From positions 558,001 through 622,000 of the forward strand of contig NZ_JUGF01000001.1 in the NCBI RefSeq assembly GCF_000799165.1: a stretch of DNA of 64,000 bases, read 5' to 3'. The notes beneath the pieces are model-generated. The model was not told the origin of the DNA and did not search any database. It worked only from the letters and a program-made list of their open reading frames with translations. Made by a program: the position numbers and the translations under genes. Shown here one piece after another: positions 46,434 to 56,275 of this stretch. Each line of letters opens with the position of its first letter. Position 1 is the stretch's first letter. The stretch is from Methylotenera versatilis 7. GTDB lineage: Bacteria; Pseudomonadota; Gammaproteobacteria; Burkholderiales; Methylophilaceae.

Positions 46434-48153
46434 GGTTGATCTCCTGTAATGTGGTTTCACCACGTTTTACTAATTCCAGCGCTGCCTCACGCATGCTGCG
46501 CGTACCATTTTTATGTGCTGCTTCCTTCACTTTACGTATCGGTTCGCGTGTGACGATTAGCTCTCGGATCTCATCGTTAAAACACAGCAATTCTGCAATC
46601 GCTTTACGACCCTTGTAACCTGTACCGTGGCATTGACCACAACCTTGGCCTTTTCTGAAACTAAAGCTGGATGCTTGCTGAGCAGTTAATCCGGATTTAG
46701 TTATAAGTTCAACAGGCGGTATATCTGGCACTGCGCAATGTGTGCAATTGATACGGACCAACCGCTGTGCAAGAATGCCGTTGATGGCAGAAACAAAACT
46801 GTAGGGATCGACGCTCATATTGGTAAAACGGCCAATCACATCAAATACATTATTGGCATGCACCGTTGTGAGTACTAAGTGCCCTGTCAGCGCTGATTGC
46901 ACGGCGATTTGTGCGGTTTCTGCATCACGTATCTCACCAACCATGATTTTGTCTGGATCGTGGCGCAGAATGGAACGCAGGCCACGGGCAAAAGTCAGGC
47001 CTTTTTTTTCGTTAACCGGAATCTGTAATACGCCAGGCAGTTGATATTCGACAGGATCTTCAATGGTAATGATCTTGTCTTGCCCATGATTTATCTCTGA
47101 AATAATGCCGTATAACGTAGTTGTTTTTCCGCTACCAGTGGGGCCTGTCACCAGCAACATGCCATACGGTTCTTCTGCTAACAATCTAAAACGCGCCTTA
47201 ATGGATTCTTCAAAGCCTAATGTTTCCAGACTCAAGCCTTTGGCTTCATCACTTAAAGCTTTGCGGTCTAGAATACGCAAGACGGCATCTTCCCCAAACA
47301 CGCTTGGCATGATAGAGACCCGCATATCCACTTCACGACCTAAAGCCAACACTTTAAAGCGTCCATCCTGCGGCACGCGTCTTTCTGCGATATCCAATTC
47401 AGACATGACTTTGATGCGCGAAATAGCCTGTTCCGCTTGTGCTAAACCCTGTATTCCGCCCTCCTGGCTTAATACACCGTCAATACGGTATTTTATTTTT
47501 AAACCGTGTGGATCAGTTTCCATATGAATATCACTGGCGCCTGCTTTAAGAGCATCGTATAAAGTGGAACGCACAAACTTGACCACTGGACTGGTATCTT
47601 CACTAATCGATCTTAATGAAATGTCTTCCAAGCCATTGAGTTCTGTCTGAGATTCTGACTGTTCTGAAATCAGTCCGTCACGAGCACGCATAGACTCTTC
47701 GTGGTGTGCCAGAAATGCAGTTAAATCTTTATGATGCGTTAGCGCCCAAGTGACGTTGTGGATGCTGGCAGAATGAGAAAAAAGTAAATCAACCTTGCCT
47801 TGTAAATTCACATCAAACGGATTCGCACAAACCAGATATAAACCACCGATATGATTGCGCAAGGCGACACAGCCATATTTGCCCGCATTTGCAAAAGACA
47901 GCAAGCTAAAATCGGGCTGCATCTCATAGAGCTGCAAGATGGATAGCGCTGGGTAATGCATCAGTTGACCAAGCGCAATAACAAACTCATCTGCACTCAA
48001 ACCGGATTGCTCTTCAAGCACATCCAGCAACGCCTGTTTGGTTTGACTAGCGATTTTTTTAGCTTGATTTACTTGCTCAACAGTTAGACTGGTGTTGGAA
48101 GAAAATACACCCTCAAACCCACCATCATCTGCAATATTAAGTGGCATATTCAT
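46414..48153 (-). CDS. gspE: Type II secretion/pilus assembly ATPase GspE
   Basis: 579 residues: an N1/N2 domain (about 1-150), then a hexameric ATPase domain with Walker A TGPTGSGKTT, Asp box TIEDPVEYQLPG, Walker B IMVGEIRDAETAQIA and the His box TGHLVLTTVHANN. A tetracysteine zinc module follows (CTHC...CGQCHGTGYKGR). It powers pseudopilus extension. It overlaps the gspF gene by 4 bases. Confidence 0.95.
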   Translation of the reverse strand: MNMPLNIADDGGFEGVFSSNTSLTVEQVNQAKKIASQTKQALLDVLEEQSGLSADEFVIALGQLMHYPALSILQLYEMQPDFSLLSFANAGKYGCVALRNHIGGLYLVCANPFDVNLQGKVDLLFSHSASIHNVTWALTHHKDLTAFLAHHEESMRARDGLISEQSESQTELNGLEDISLRSISEDTSPVVKFVRSTLYDALKAGASDIHMETDPHGLKIKYRIDGVLSQEGGIQGLAQAEQAISRIKVMSELDIAERRVPQDGRFKVLALGREVDMRVSIMPSVFGEDAVLRILDRKALSDEAKGLSLETLGFEESIKARFRLLAEEPYGMLLVTGPTGSGKTTTLYGIISEINHGQDKIITIEDPVEYQLPGVLQIPVNEKKGLTFARGLRSILRHDPDKIMVGEIRDAETAQIAVQSALTGHLVLTTVHANNVFDVIGRFTNMSVDPYSFVSAINGILAQRLVRINCTHCAVPDIPPVELITKSGLTAQQASSFSFRKGQGCGQCHGTGYKGRKAIAELLCFNDEIRELIVTREPIRKVKEAAHKNGTRSMREAALELVKRGETTLQEINRVTSLA

Positions 48154-49337
48154 TGAATATTCCCCGCTAATTCGAAAATAGGCATGTACATCAACACCAC
48201 GACCAACCCCACCACCAGCCCAATTACCATCATCAAGATAGGCTCAAGCAACTTGGTAAACCATTCCACCGTACGGGCTATTTCATCATCATAAAACGCA
48301 CCGATACGTTCCATCATTTCACCCATCTGACCAGTGCGCTCACCAACACGCAGCATGCGAATCGAGATTGCAGTTGTCATCCCGTGCTGTTCCATCGCGG
48401 CTGAAATCGGCTTACCTTCGCGCACATCAAAAGTCACTTTATCCAGACTGCTTTTTAACGAAGTTTGCAATAAGGATGAAACCATACCCATCGCCGTTAT
48501 TAAAGGGATTCCACCGCACAGTAACATACCCAGTGTTCTGTAAAATCTGGCTAACTGGTAAATCCGCATCGTTTCGCCAACAGTTGGAATCAACCATAGT
48601 TTTTTTACTATGGCAGCACGTACTGCTTGTCGGCTTAAGGTGTAAAGCAATACGGTCAAACTGAGAATGAATATGAAAAATACCTCTTTACCATGTTCCT
48701 GCAGCAGTCGCCCCCAACTCAAGAGTAATTGCGACATCCACGGCAGATCGTTACCAGCACTTTCATAAATCGTACTGAATTTTGGTACGACATAACCCAG
48801 TAAAAACAGCACAACTAAGCCACCCACGATAATTAAAAGCACAGGATAAATAGATGCTGTAATGATTTTTTTACGTACAGCATCAATCTGCAATTGGTAA
48901 GCAACATGTCTAGCAAGCGCCTGAACCATATCTCCCGTGCGCTCACTTGAGCGAATCAGTGCAACATAAAGCGGCGTAAAAACCTGTGGTACGCTTTCTA
49001 AAGCACTGGATAATGGCAAACCTTCATATAGTGCCGCCATCACTTGACTGAGGATGGCTTTAGATTCAGCTTGCTGCTCTTTTTCTGCCAGTGCCTCAAT
49101 CGACTCAACCAAGCTCAAACCGGATTCCAGCAAGGCCAGTAATTCTTGACTGAAAAGCATTAAGTTAAATTTAGATTTTGAAAAGCTGGGTTTAAATTGA
49201 AAGCCACTCGCATTTTTTACATTGAGCACACTGAATCCTTGAGATTCGGCTTGTTTCAGCGCATTTGCAGCATCGCTAGCTTCTATATCCAGCAAGCTGA
49301 TGGTTTCGCCGTACGCTACTTTTAATTCAAATTTCAT
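48150..49337 (-). CDS. gspF: Type II secretion inner-membrane platform protein GspF
   Basis: 395 residues, three membrane helices and two repeated cytoplasmic helical domains (FSQELLALLESGLSLVESIEAL and FYRTLGMLLCGGIPLITAM), as in GspF/PilC. The C-terminus has EPILMMVIGLVVGLVVVLMYMPIF. It lies between gspG and gspE, where it couples the ATPase to pseudopilin assembly. Confidence 0.95.
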   Translation of the reverse strand: MKFELKVAYGETISLLDIEASDAANALKQAESQGFSVLNVKNASGFQFKPSFSKSKFNLMLFSQELLALLESGLSLVESIEALAEKEQQAESKAILSQVMAALYEGLPLSSALESVPQVFTPLYVALIRSSERTGDMVQALARHVAYQLQIDAVRKKIITASIYPVLLIIVGGLVVLFLLGYVVPKFSTIYESAGNDLPWMSQLLLSWGRLLQEHGKEVFFIFILSLTVLLYTLSRQAVRAAIVKKLWLIPTVGETMRIYQLARFYRTLGMLLCGGIPLITAMGMVSSLLQTSLKSSLDKVTFDVREGKPISAAMEQHGMTTAISIRMLRVGERTGQMGEMMERIGAFYDDEIARTVEWFTKLLEPILMMVIGLVVGLVVVLMYMPIFELAGNIQ

Positions 49338-49349
49338 ATTAAAAATTAA

Positions 49350-49802
49350 CTATTCCCAGTTCACCACATCAGCCGCTTCATCGCTGCCACCCGCAGTACC
49401 ATCATTGCCAAACGACCACAAATCATATTCACCATGCTCACCTGGGAATTTATATTGATAAGGCTTACCCCAAGGGTCATTCGGGGCTTTTTTCTGTAGA
49501 TAAGGGCCACGCCATTTCTCTTCATCTGCGGGTGCTGTGTTGAGTGCCTCTAAGCCATTTTCTGTGCTTGGGTAATGTCCATTATCCAAACGATACTGAT
49601 CAAGCGCTTTGGACAAAGAATCCAACTGCGCCTTTGCCGTTTTTACTTCCGACTTACCGATTTGAGCAAAGTATTTCGGCCCAACATAACCTGCCAGCAA
49701 ACCGATAATGACCATCACCACTAATAATTCCAACAAGGTAAATCCTTGCTGACGTACTTGCTTTTTAAATGATTTACGATTGATTTCTGCTGTTAATTTC
49801 AT
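49350..49802 (-). CDS. gspG: Major pseudopilin GspG
   Basis: 150 residues from ATG 49802. The prepilin-peptidase site is QQG|FTLLELLVVMVIIGLLAG with Glu at +5. It is followed by the GspG hallmarks LDQYRLDNGHYPSTENGLEAL, KKAPNDPWGKPYQYKFPGEHGEYDLWSFGNDG, which include the calcium-binding loop. It is the main subunit of the pseudopilus. It is the first type II gene after the type I genes, with only 36 bases to the TolC-like gene. Confidence 0.96.
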   Translation of the reverse strand: MKLTAEINRKSFKKQVRQQGFTLLELLVVMVIIGLLAGYVGPKYFAQIGKSEVKTAKAQLDSLSKALDQYRLDNGHYPSTENGLEALNTAPADEEKWRGPYLQKKAPNDPWGKPYQYKFPGEHGEYDLWSFGNDGTAGGSDEAADVVNWE

Positions 49803-49838
49803 ATTTTCACCATCCACTTTACTTTGTTCAAACAATGC

Positions 49839-51182
49839 TTAATTCGTTAAGAAAAACTGGTTAATATTCTGCAATTGCGCCTCATTTAAAACGCCAGCGA
49901 TGTGCTTGATATTCACGATATCGTTCACCAGCACATAGTAGGATTTACTCAGTTTCAATTTATTTTCGTATAGCCTTTGCTGGGCATTCAGCACGTCAAT
50001 ATTGGTTCTGAAGCCGCTATTAAAACTTTTAGATGTGCCATCCAGTGCAATTTCGCTGGATTTAACGGCTTGCGTATAGGCTTGCATAGAAAGCAATTCA
50101 CTTTGCAGATGCTGATAATATTTTTGAATATTAGTGTTGGCGTCTCTTGTTTTCTGATTGAGTTCCTCCCTGGCCGCTGCCACTCTGCTCACAGATTGCC
50201 GTACGCTGGCATTCACAAATCCACCTGCAAAAATCGGCACATTAAACTGCAAGGCCACCGTCGTCGTATCAAACTGTGAACCCAAAGTATTGTTGCTGTC
50301 GTTTTCGCTATATGAGCGCACACCAACCAAATCAAGCGTTGGCAGATGCCCTGCCTGCTTCTTTTCAACCTCTTGCTGCGCCACCTCCAGTGCATATTTG
50401 GCGGATAATATTTCAGGGCTATTTTCAATGGCCGTCTTCAGCCAGTCATCCAGTTGTCCAAAATTCTCTTTAATCGTGGCCATTTTTTCTGTATTCAGTT
50501 TTGCTAACACTTCCACTTGCAGTCCGGTCATATTGCTTAAGGCCAACTTATAAGCTTCTGCACTGTTTTTTGCTTCTAATAACTCAGCATGAGCAACATC
50601 CAGACTCGCTTGCGCTTCGCTGATTTCAGTTAAAGTGCCCTCTCCGTGTTCAAAGCGCTTACTTGCCTGACCTAACTGCTGACCAAGTGCCGAAACTTTA
50701 TTTTGCAGAACAGTGGTTTTTTCTTCTGCATATAACAACTCAAAATACGCGCTGGCAATTCTGGTAATTAAGGTGGAAGTTTCGTTCTGCAATATGGCTT
50801 CTTTGCCTTTTACATAAGCTTTGGCACTTCTATAAGTGGCTAAGGTTTCTTTATTAAATAGCGGCTGCCTGACAGTAAGTGCCAGATTTTTGGTGTCGTA
50901 TTTGAGGGTATCTTCTCTTGGCCCAAATAAAGTCTGCGAGACACGATCAGTATCGCCACGGCCATAGCTGCCACCTAGTTGCGCTTTCGGGAAAAACAAT
51001 GCGCGGGCTTTATTGATCTCCTCCCTGTCCGCTTGCGTATCCGCAACCGTGCCTTTGTACTGCGCATCGTAATTCAATGCAGCTTGATACAAACTAAGCA
51101 AGCTATCTGCTGCATGCGGCTGTGTTGACGCCAACAGTAGCGATAGCAATATGCTGAATATTTTTATTTTTTTATGAATCAT
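49839..51182 (-). CDS. TolC-family outer-membrane channel of the type I system
   Basis: 447 residues with a Sec signal peptide (STQPHAADS, near residue 24). The TolC double repeat is visible: YQAALNYDAQYKGTVADTQADREEINKARALFFPKAQLGG and later YALEVAQQEVEKKQAGHLPTLDLVG. No lipobox cysteine, unlike the RND channel at 10235. It is the exit duct for the ABC/HlyD secretion complex and lies directly after the adaptor gene (6 bases). Confidence 0.92.
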   Translation of the reverse strand: MIHKKIKIFSILLSLLLASTQPHAADSLLSLYQAALNYDAQYKGTVADTQADREEINKARALFFPKAQLGGSYGRGDTDRVSQTLFGPREDTLKYDTKNLALTVRQPLFNKETLATYRSAKAYVKGKEAILQNETSTLITRIASAYFELLYAEEKTTVLQNKVSALGQQLGQASKRFEHGEGTLTEISEAQASLDVAHAELLEAKNSAEAYKLALSNMTGLQVEVLAKLNTEKMATIKENFGQLDDWLKTAIENSPEILSAKYALEVAQQEVEKKQAGHLPTLDLVGVRSYSENDSNNTLGSQFDTTTVALQFNVPIFAGGFVNASVRQSVSRVAAAREELNQKTRDANTNIQKYYQHLQSELLSMQAYTQAVKSSEIALDGTSKSFNSGFRTNIDVLNAQQRLYENKLKLSKSYYVLVNDIVNIKHIAGVLNEAQLQNINQFFLTN

Positions 51183-51188
51183 TTTTTG

Positions 51189-52595
51189 CTATTCCTCTTT
51201 CATCGAGGCTGCAATGCGTTTTGTTAACGGGTGCAACAGATAAGTTAACAAAGTACGCTCACCCGTTTTAATCACAACCTGCACAGGCATGCCAGGCTGT
51301 AGTTTTCTATCGCCAAGCACGCGCATGCCGTCTGGCGTAATAGAGACTTTAGCCAAATAGTAGCTCTGAGTAACGCGGTCAGAATTGGGCGCTGATTCTG
51401 TTAACAAATCTTTTGAAATGGTTTTCACTTTGCCTTCAATCAGCAATTGCGGCGTATTGGCAAAAGTAGAAAAACGTACATCCGCATCTTGTCCTGCATG
51501 CACTTTATCGATTAAATTTGGCGGAATTTTGGCATCTAAAATAAGTGGTTCACCCATTGGCACGATGTCCATTATTTTCTGTCCTGGCTGAATGACGGCG
51601 CCTAAAGTATGTACTTGCAACCCGATAACTTGGCCTGAAGCAGGCGCAATCATTGAGATGCGGCCAAGCTCTTCAGTCAATGCTTTGAATTTTTCAGCAT
51701 CAGATTGCACAGCAAGATTCACTTGTGCCATTTCGGTATCGATTTCTTTTTTTTCAGTCTGCTGTCTAACCATCATGCGCTGATTCAGCTCTAATATCGT
51801 CTTTCTGCTACGTATGATATTGGCTTGTGTATTGGCAATTTGCCCAATGGTTTGCGCAACTTTCTGCTCCAATTCATTCAACTGGTTTCTGGGTGCATAG
51901 CCTTCTTGCACCAAAGGTTTGATGCCGTTTAATTGCTCATTTAACAGTGACAATTGCGAGCGATAGCTAGTTAAAACACCTTCATCTCCCGCAATGATGG
52001 CGTTCTGCCCCTGTATAGACTCCTGAATCGCCATGATTTCTGCGCTTAATACATTTTGTCTGGCTTGCAGTAATTGCGACTGATTCAGCATGTGTTTTTG
52101 CACATAAAAATCATCTTGGTTTTTAATTAAATCTTCATGAAATTGAATCGTTTTAGCACCGGTTTTTTCTGCGATTAAGCGGCTTTCCTGTGCTCTCAAT
52201 CCCATATAATGTTGTTTGATTTCCTGATGTCTGGCTTTAATAACCGCATCATCCAAAGTAAGTAGCACATCGCCAGCCTTGACTTCCTGGCCTTCTTTTA
52301 CGGCGAGTGCCTTAACTATTCCACCACTTAAGTGCTGTACTACTTTATGGCTACCCTCAACATTCACGACGCCTTCAGTTGGAACGCCTTCATCCAGTGG
52401 CGCAAAGCCAGCCCACAACAAAAAACCAAGCAATCCAAATAACAGTAAAAACAGCCCCAAACGATTAGACGTTTTATTATTAGCGTAATGGTCCAGATTG
52501 CTTGCGGCATCTCGGCTATGCGCATTGGTATGGCTTGAATTAGCCGGGTTTAAATCAGAAAGTTCTAACGCATTGTTTTGAGAAATAAGTTTCAT
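51189..52595 (-). CDS. HlyD-family membrane-fusion protein of the type I system
   Basis: 468 residues. A cytoplasmic N-tail and one membrane helix (about 47-65, [22 protein letters not shown]), then a barrel-sandwich hybrid with [43 protein letters not shown], a long coiled coil, a second lipoyl half and the C-terminal [27 protein letters not shown] signature of the PrtE/HlyD type. It links the ABC exporter to the TolC-like channel. It is 7 bases after the second ABC gene. Confidence 0.94.
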   Translation of the reverse strand: [468 protein letters not shown]

Positions 52596-52602
52596 ATTTT
52601 TA

Positions 52603-54327
52603 TTAAGCCGCCTGTTGTGTTGATTTCTCGTTGTTTAATTGCTTAATCACAATATCCGTTGGGCCGTGATGCAATACTTCGCCGTTTTTCATCACCAGCA
52701 ACTGATCCGTTACTTTTAGAATGTTGGTGCGATGCGATATCACCACGACGGTTTTTCCCTGATTTTTGAATGCCTGCAAGGCGTTAAGCAGATGTGATTC
52801 GCCATATTCATCCAAATGCGCATTGGGTTCATCCAACACCAGAATAGACGGCGACTTATATACGGCTCGCGCCAAGCCAATTAATTGACGTTGCCCGCCA
52901 GACAGCGATACACCAGACTCGTCCACTCTGGTGTCATAGCCCAGCGGTAAGCGCAGAATCGCTTCATGCAAACCGACCACTTTTGCAGCCGCAATAATTT
53001 CTGCCGAATCCAAAGCCTCAAAACGTGCAATATTTTCGGCAATCGTTCCTTCTAAAAGGCTGACATCCTGCGGTAAATAACCCAATGTGGCCGATAGCCG
53101 CTGTGAATTAACCTGCTCAATTGAAACGTCATCAATCAAAAGTGTGCCGTGTGGCACAGGCATCACGCCAACCAAACAGCGTGCAAGGCTTGTTTTACCT
53201 GATCCAGAAGGCCCCATGACGGTTAGCACTTGTCCAGACTGAATGCTCGCATTGACATGGTTCAATACTTTTTTATGCGTGTTATGCAAAGTGACTGTTA
53301 AATTTTTCAGCGTAATTTCACCTTTAATTTCAGGCAGAATCGCAGCAGGATTTTCTTGCTTAGGCGTTAATTTAATCACCTCCGCAAGAGGATGCGTTAA
53401 TACCGCATTTAAGCGGCGCATGGAATCTTTGGCTTGGATATATTGCTTCCAGGTGTTCACAATAATATCGAATGGCTGCAAGGCTCTTGCAATCAGAACA
53501 TTTGAGGCAATCATTGAGCCAATGGATATTTCACCTCTCACAGCTAATAGTGCAGCAGCGGCCAGCATTAAAGATTGCATGGTGTAGCGCGTTAATTTGT
53601 TGATATGCTGATTTCTACTTTGCACACGAGCAGCGTTGCGGTTTAAGCCACTCGCCACTTCTTGCAGACTTTGCCAGCGTTTATAGAGTTGCGGCAAAAT
53701 ACCCATCACATGCAAAGTTTCTAAATTGCGTACCTTGCTGGATAAAAACTGCTGATTCTCTAAATTGACATTCATCGTCGCTTTTAATGGCGCATCCGTG
53801 CTGATCTGATTCCACACACCAAGACCGAACTGAATCAAGCAAAATGCAATTGCCAGCCAACCCAACGATGGACTTAATATAAATAGCACCGCCACATAAA
53901 TTAGCGTCCAAGGCATGTCAAAAAAAGCAAACAAACCATTGCTAGTCATAAATTGGCGAATATTCGTTAAGTCCTGCATAGCTTCATGCGTGTTTTTTTG
54001 ATTCGCAGTAAAAATGCGCTCAAACGCCTGATTAAACAATTTGCTATTCAGCGATTGATCGAATTTAACCCCTGCTTTTATGGTGATGATTGAACGCAGC
54101 CATTCTGCAAACGCCATTGCCAGAATAAAAAAACTGATTAACAAAGTCACCGTTATCAAGGTAAGCGTGTTTTGGCTCAGCATCACGCGGTCATAAAGTT
54201 GCAGCATGTAAATTGTTGGTGCTAGCATCAGTAAATTGGCAATACAACTAAGCAAAGCGATGCTAATTACATCAGTTTTTAATGGTGCTAAATACTGCAA
54301 TAATGGCTGTTGTTTTAAATTGATCAT
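52603..54327 (-). CDS. Type I secretion ABC exporter, copy 2 (PrtD-like)
   Basis: 574 residues: six-helix membrane domain and an ATPase domain with Walker A GPSGSGKTS, signature LSGGQRQLIGLARAVYKSP and Walker B ILVLDEPNAHLDEYG. No C39 peptidase or CLD domain precedes it, so it belongs to the PrtD family that exports RTX and protease-type proteins with uncleaved C-terminal signals. It overlaps the first ABC gene by 4 bases; both may make a heterodimer, or each may work with the same adaptor. Confidence 0.93.
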   Translation of the reverse strand: MINLKQQPLLQYLAPLKTDVISIALLSCIANLLMLAPTIYMLQLYDRVMLSQNTLTLITVTLLISFFILAMAFAEWLRSIITIKAGVKFDQSLNSKLFNQAFERIFTANQKNTHEAMQDLTNIRQFMTSNGLFAFFDMPWTLIYVAVLFILSPSLGWLAIAFCLIQFGLGVWNQISTDAPLKATMNVNLENQQFLSSKVRNLETLHVMGILPQLYKRWQSLQEVASGLNRNAARVQSRNQHINKLTRYTMQSLMLAAAALLAVRGEISIGSMIASNVLIARALQPFDIIVNTWKQYIQAKDSMRRLNAVLTHPLAEVIKLTPKQENPAAILPEIKGEITLKNLTVTLHNTHKKVLNHVNASIQSGQVLTVMGPSGSGKTSLARCLVGVMPVPHGTLLIDDVSIEQVNSQRLSATLGYLPQDVSLLEGTIAENIARFEALDSAEIIAAAKVVGLHEAILRLPLGYDTRVDESGVSLSGGQRQLIGLARAVYKSPSILVLDEPNAHLDEYGESHLLNALQAFKNQGKTVVVISHRTNILKVTDQLLVMKNGEVLHHGPTDIVIKQLNNEKSTQQAA

Positions 54328-56129
54328 GCCGGTTGCACCTCTTCCTGAAGCGCCGCTGTTTGTGGCAGCTCTGTCTGACTTGCCTGTGTCGAGGTCGCTT
54401 GTGTTGAGGTTGGCTGTACTGAAGTTGATTGCGACTGTGCAGCTTGAAGCGATGCCATTACTTCGGCAGGTTTGCCGTAACGGATCATTTGCCCGTTCAT
54501 CATAATCATCAGGTAATCGGCCAGATGCAGAATTTGTTGCAGATGACTGATAATAATAAATGTAGTGCCTTGCGCTTTCAGGCTTGCAATCATGGCATGC
54601 AGGGCTTTATCGCCCATTTCATCCAAGTTGGCATTGGGTTCATCCAAAATGACAATTTTTGGATTGCCATAGATTGCACGCGCCAACCCAATTAACTGCC
54701 TGCGCCCACCGGATAAAAATGCACCATCTTGTCCAATTTGCGTATTCACGCCTTCAGGTAAATCGGCAATCAAATCATTCAGATTCAACAAATCAATCAC
54801 ATGGTTTAGCTTTTCGTCATCAATCTCGTTAAATCGGGCAATATTCTCTGCTAATGTGCCATTAATCAATTCAATCGATTGCGGTAAATATCCGATATGC
54901 TGGCCAAGCTCAGCCTTATTCCACTTAAAAGCATCTACGCCATTAAAGCGGACCTTGCCGCCAGTTGGCTGGTGCAATCCCACCAACAACTTGCTCAGCG
55001 TCGTTTTGCCAGATGCAGATGGCCCGGCAATCACCAGCACATTGCCTGCATTCAGCTTAAACTGTATGTTTTTTAAAAATAACTCGGGGTTCTGCCTACC
55101 TTCTAACGGTACGGCATAATTCAAAGCTTCCACACTTACCTCACCAGTAGGCGGTGGTAAAGGCATGCCTGTTTTGTTATCTGAATATTGTGCTAATAAG
55201 TTTTCTAATCTTCCATAGGCTTCTTGCGCATCGGCAAGCACCCGCCATTGAGAAACCAATTGCACAAAAGGTGAAAACACTCTGGCGGCTAAAATAGAGG
55301 CAATAATCATCATTGCGCCGCCGTATGGCAATGCATTATGAATCACCAAATAACAGCCTAAACCCAGCACTAAAGATGTTTGTATGGTTTGCAAAAATTT
55401 AGATGTAGTTGCACTTTTGCTGGCAATCTCAGATGCCTGTGATTGGTGAAATAAAAACGCTTGTTGTTTAGTCTGCCAGCGCTGTCCTATCGCTTGCAGC
55501 ATGCCCATAGATTTAACAACCTCAGCTTTATTGGTGACAGTTGTAAAGTAATTCTGTGCCTCAAAAGCAAACTGGTTGGCCAGCTGCATTTGCTTGTAGA
55601 TACGGGTTTGATTCATCAAGATAATCACCACCTGAATAGCCAAAGCAGCTAAGGTAAAAAAACCTAACATGGGGTGAATGAAAAATAAGGCGACGATAAA
55701 TATCAAACAGAATGGCACATCCATCAAACCAATTAAGGCAGGCGAATACAGGCTTTCTTTCAACGTTTTAAAATCGGTAAAGACTTGCTGAATAGGAAAA
55801 TTAAATGCTTTGAGTTTGGCTAAAAATGCAGCATCAAATATCGTTTGGCTTAGCTGGTTTTCGAATTTCAATGAAGCTTCGGCGATTAACTTTTTACGTG
55901 CCCATTCAAGACACTCCATCACGATATAAATAAACACAACCAGTAGCGTTAACATGGCTAGTGTTGTCGTATTTCTGCTGTTAATCACGCGGTCATATAC
56001 TTCTAGCATGTACCACGAAGGCGCTAGTAGCATTAAATTGGTAAAAAAACCCAACAACATGGCGCTACGATAGTAAGGCGCAATCGACAATAATGATTTT
56101 TTTAAAGCGGAATGTGGCATTTTATTCAA
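54324..56129 (-). CDS. Type I secretion ABC exporter, copy 1 (PrtD-like)
   Basis: 601 residues and paralogous to the next gene. The membrane domain begins SLLSIAPYYRSAMLLGFFTNLMLLAPSWYMLEVYDRV; Walker A is GPSASGKTT, the signature LSGGRRQLIGLARAIYGNP (Arg instead of Gln after SGG) and Walker B IVILDEPNANLDEMG. The last 40 residues are a low-complexity Ser/Thr/Gln-rich tail absent from the second copy. It is the first gene of the 16-kb secretion operon and lies downstream of the RTX gene behind a terminator. Confidence 0.93.
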   Translation of the reverse strand: MNKMPHSALKKSLLSIAPYYRSAMLLGFFTNLMLLAPSWYMLEVYDRVINSRNTTTLAMLTLLVVFIYIVMECLEWARKKLIAEASLKFENQLSQTIFDAAFLAKLKAFNFPIQQVFTDFKTLKESLYSPALIGLMDVPFCLIFIVALFFIHPMLGFFTLAALAIQVVIILMNQTRIYKQMQLANQFAFEAQNYFTTVTNKAEVVKSMGMLQAIGQRWQTKQQAFLFHQSQASEIASKSATTSKFLQTIQTSLVLGLGCYLVIHNALPYGGAMMIIASILAARVFSPFVQLVSQWRVLADAQEAYGRLENLLAQYSDNKTGMPLPPPTGEVSVEALNYAVPLEGRQNPELFLKNIQFKLNAGNVLVIAGPSASGKTTLSKLLVGLHQPTGGKVRFNGVDAFKWNKAELGQHIGYLPQSIELINGTLAENIARFNEIDDEKLNHVIDLLNLNDLIADLPEGVNTQIGQDGAFLSGGRRQLIGLARAIYGNPKIVILDEPNANLDEMGDKALHAMIASLKAQGTTFIIISHLQQILHLADYLMIMMNGQMIRYGKPAEVMASLQAAQSQSTSVQPTSTQATSTQASQTELPQTAALQEEVQPA

Positions 56130-56235
56130 GTGTTAACCAGTGCTTGGGCTTAGCGTTGCATTAAGTCAGGGTTTAATCGGCGTCTATTTAAACAAACCTG
56201 CCTAGGCAAAATGTTTAAATAAAAGCAATTTAAAT

Positions 56236-56269
56236 AAAAAGCGAGTGGATTAAACCCCACTCGCTTTTT
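56236..56269 (-). terminator. Rho-independent terminator after the RTX gene
   Basis: AAAAAGCGAGTGG arm and its complement CCACTCGCTTTTT around an 8-base loop (56249-56256). It lies 7 bases past the RTX stop. Read-through would be needed for the RTX gene and the ABC operon to share one transcript; otherwise a promoter lies in 56130-56235. Confidence 0.9.
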
Positions 56270-56275
56270 ATTGCA

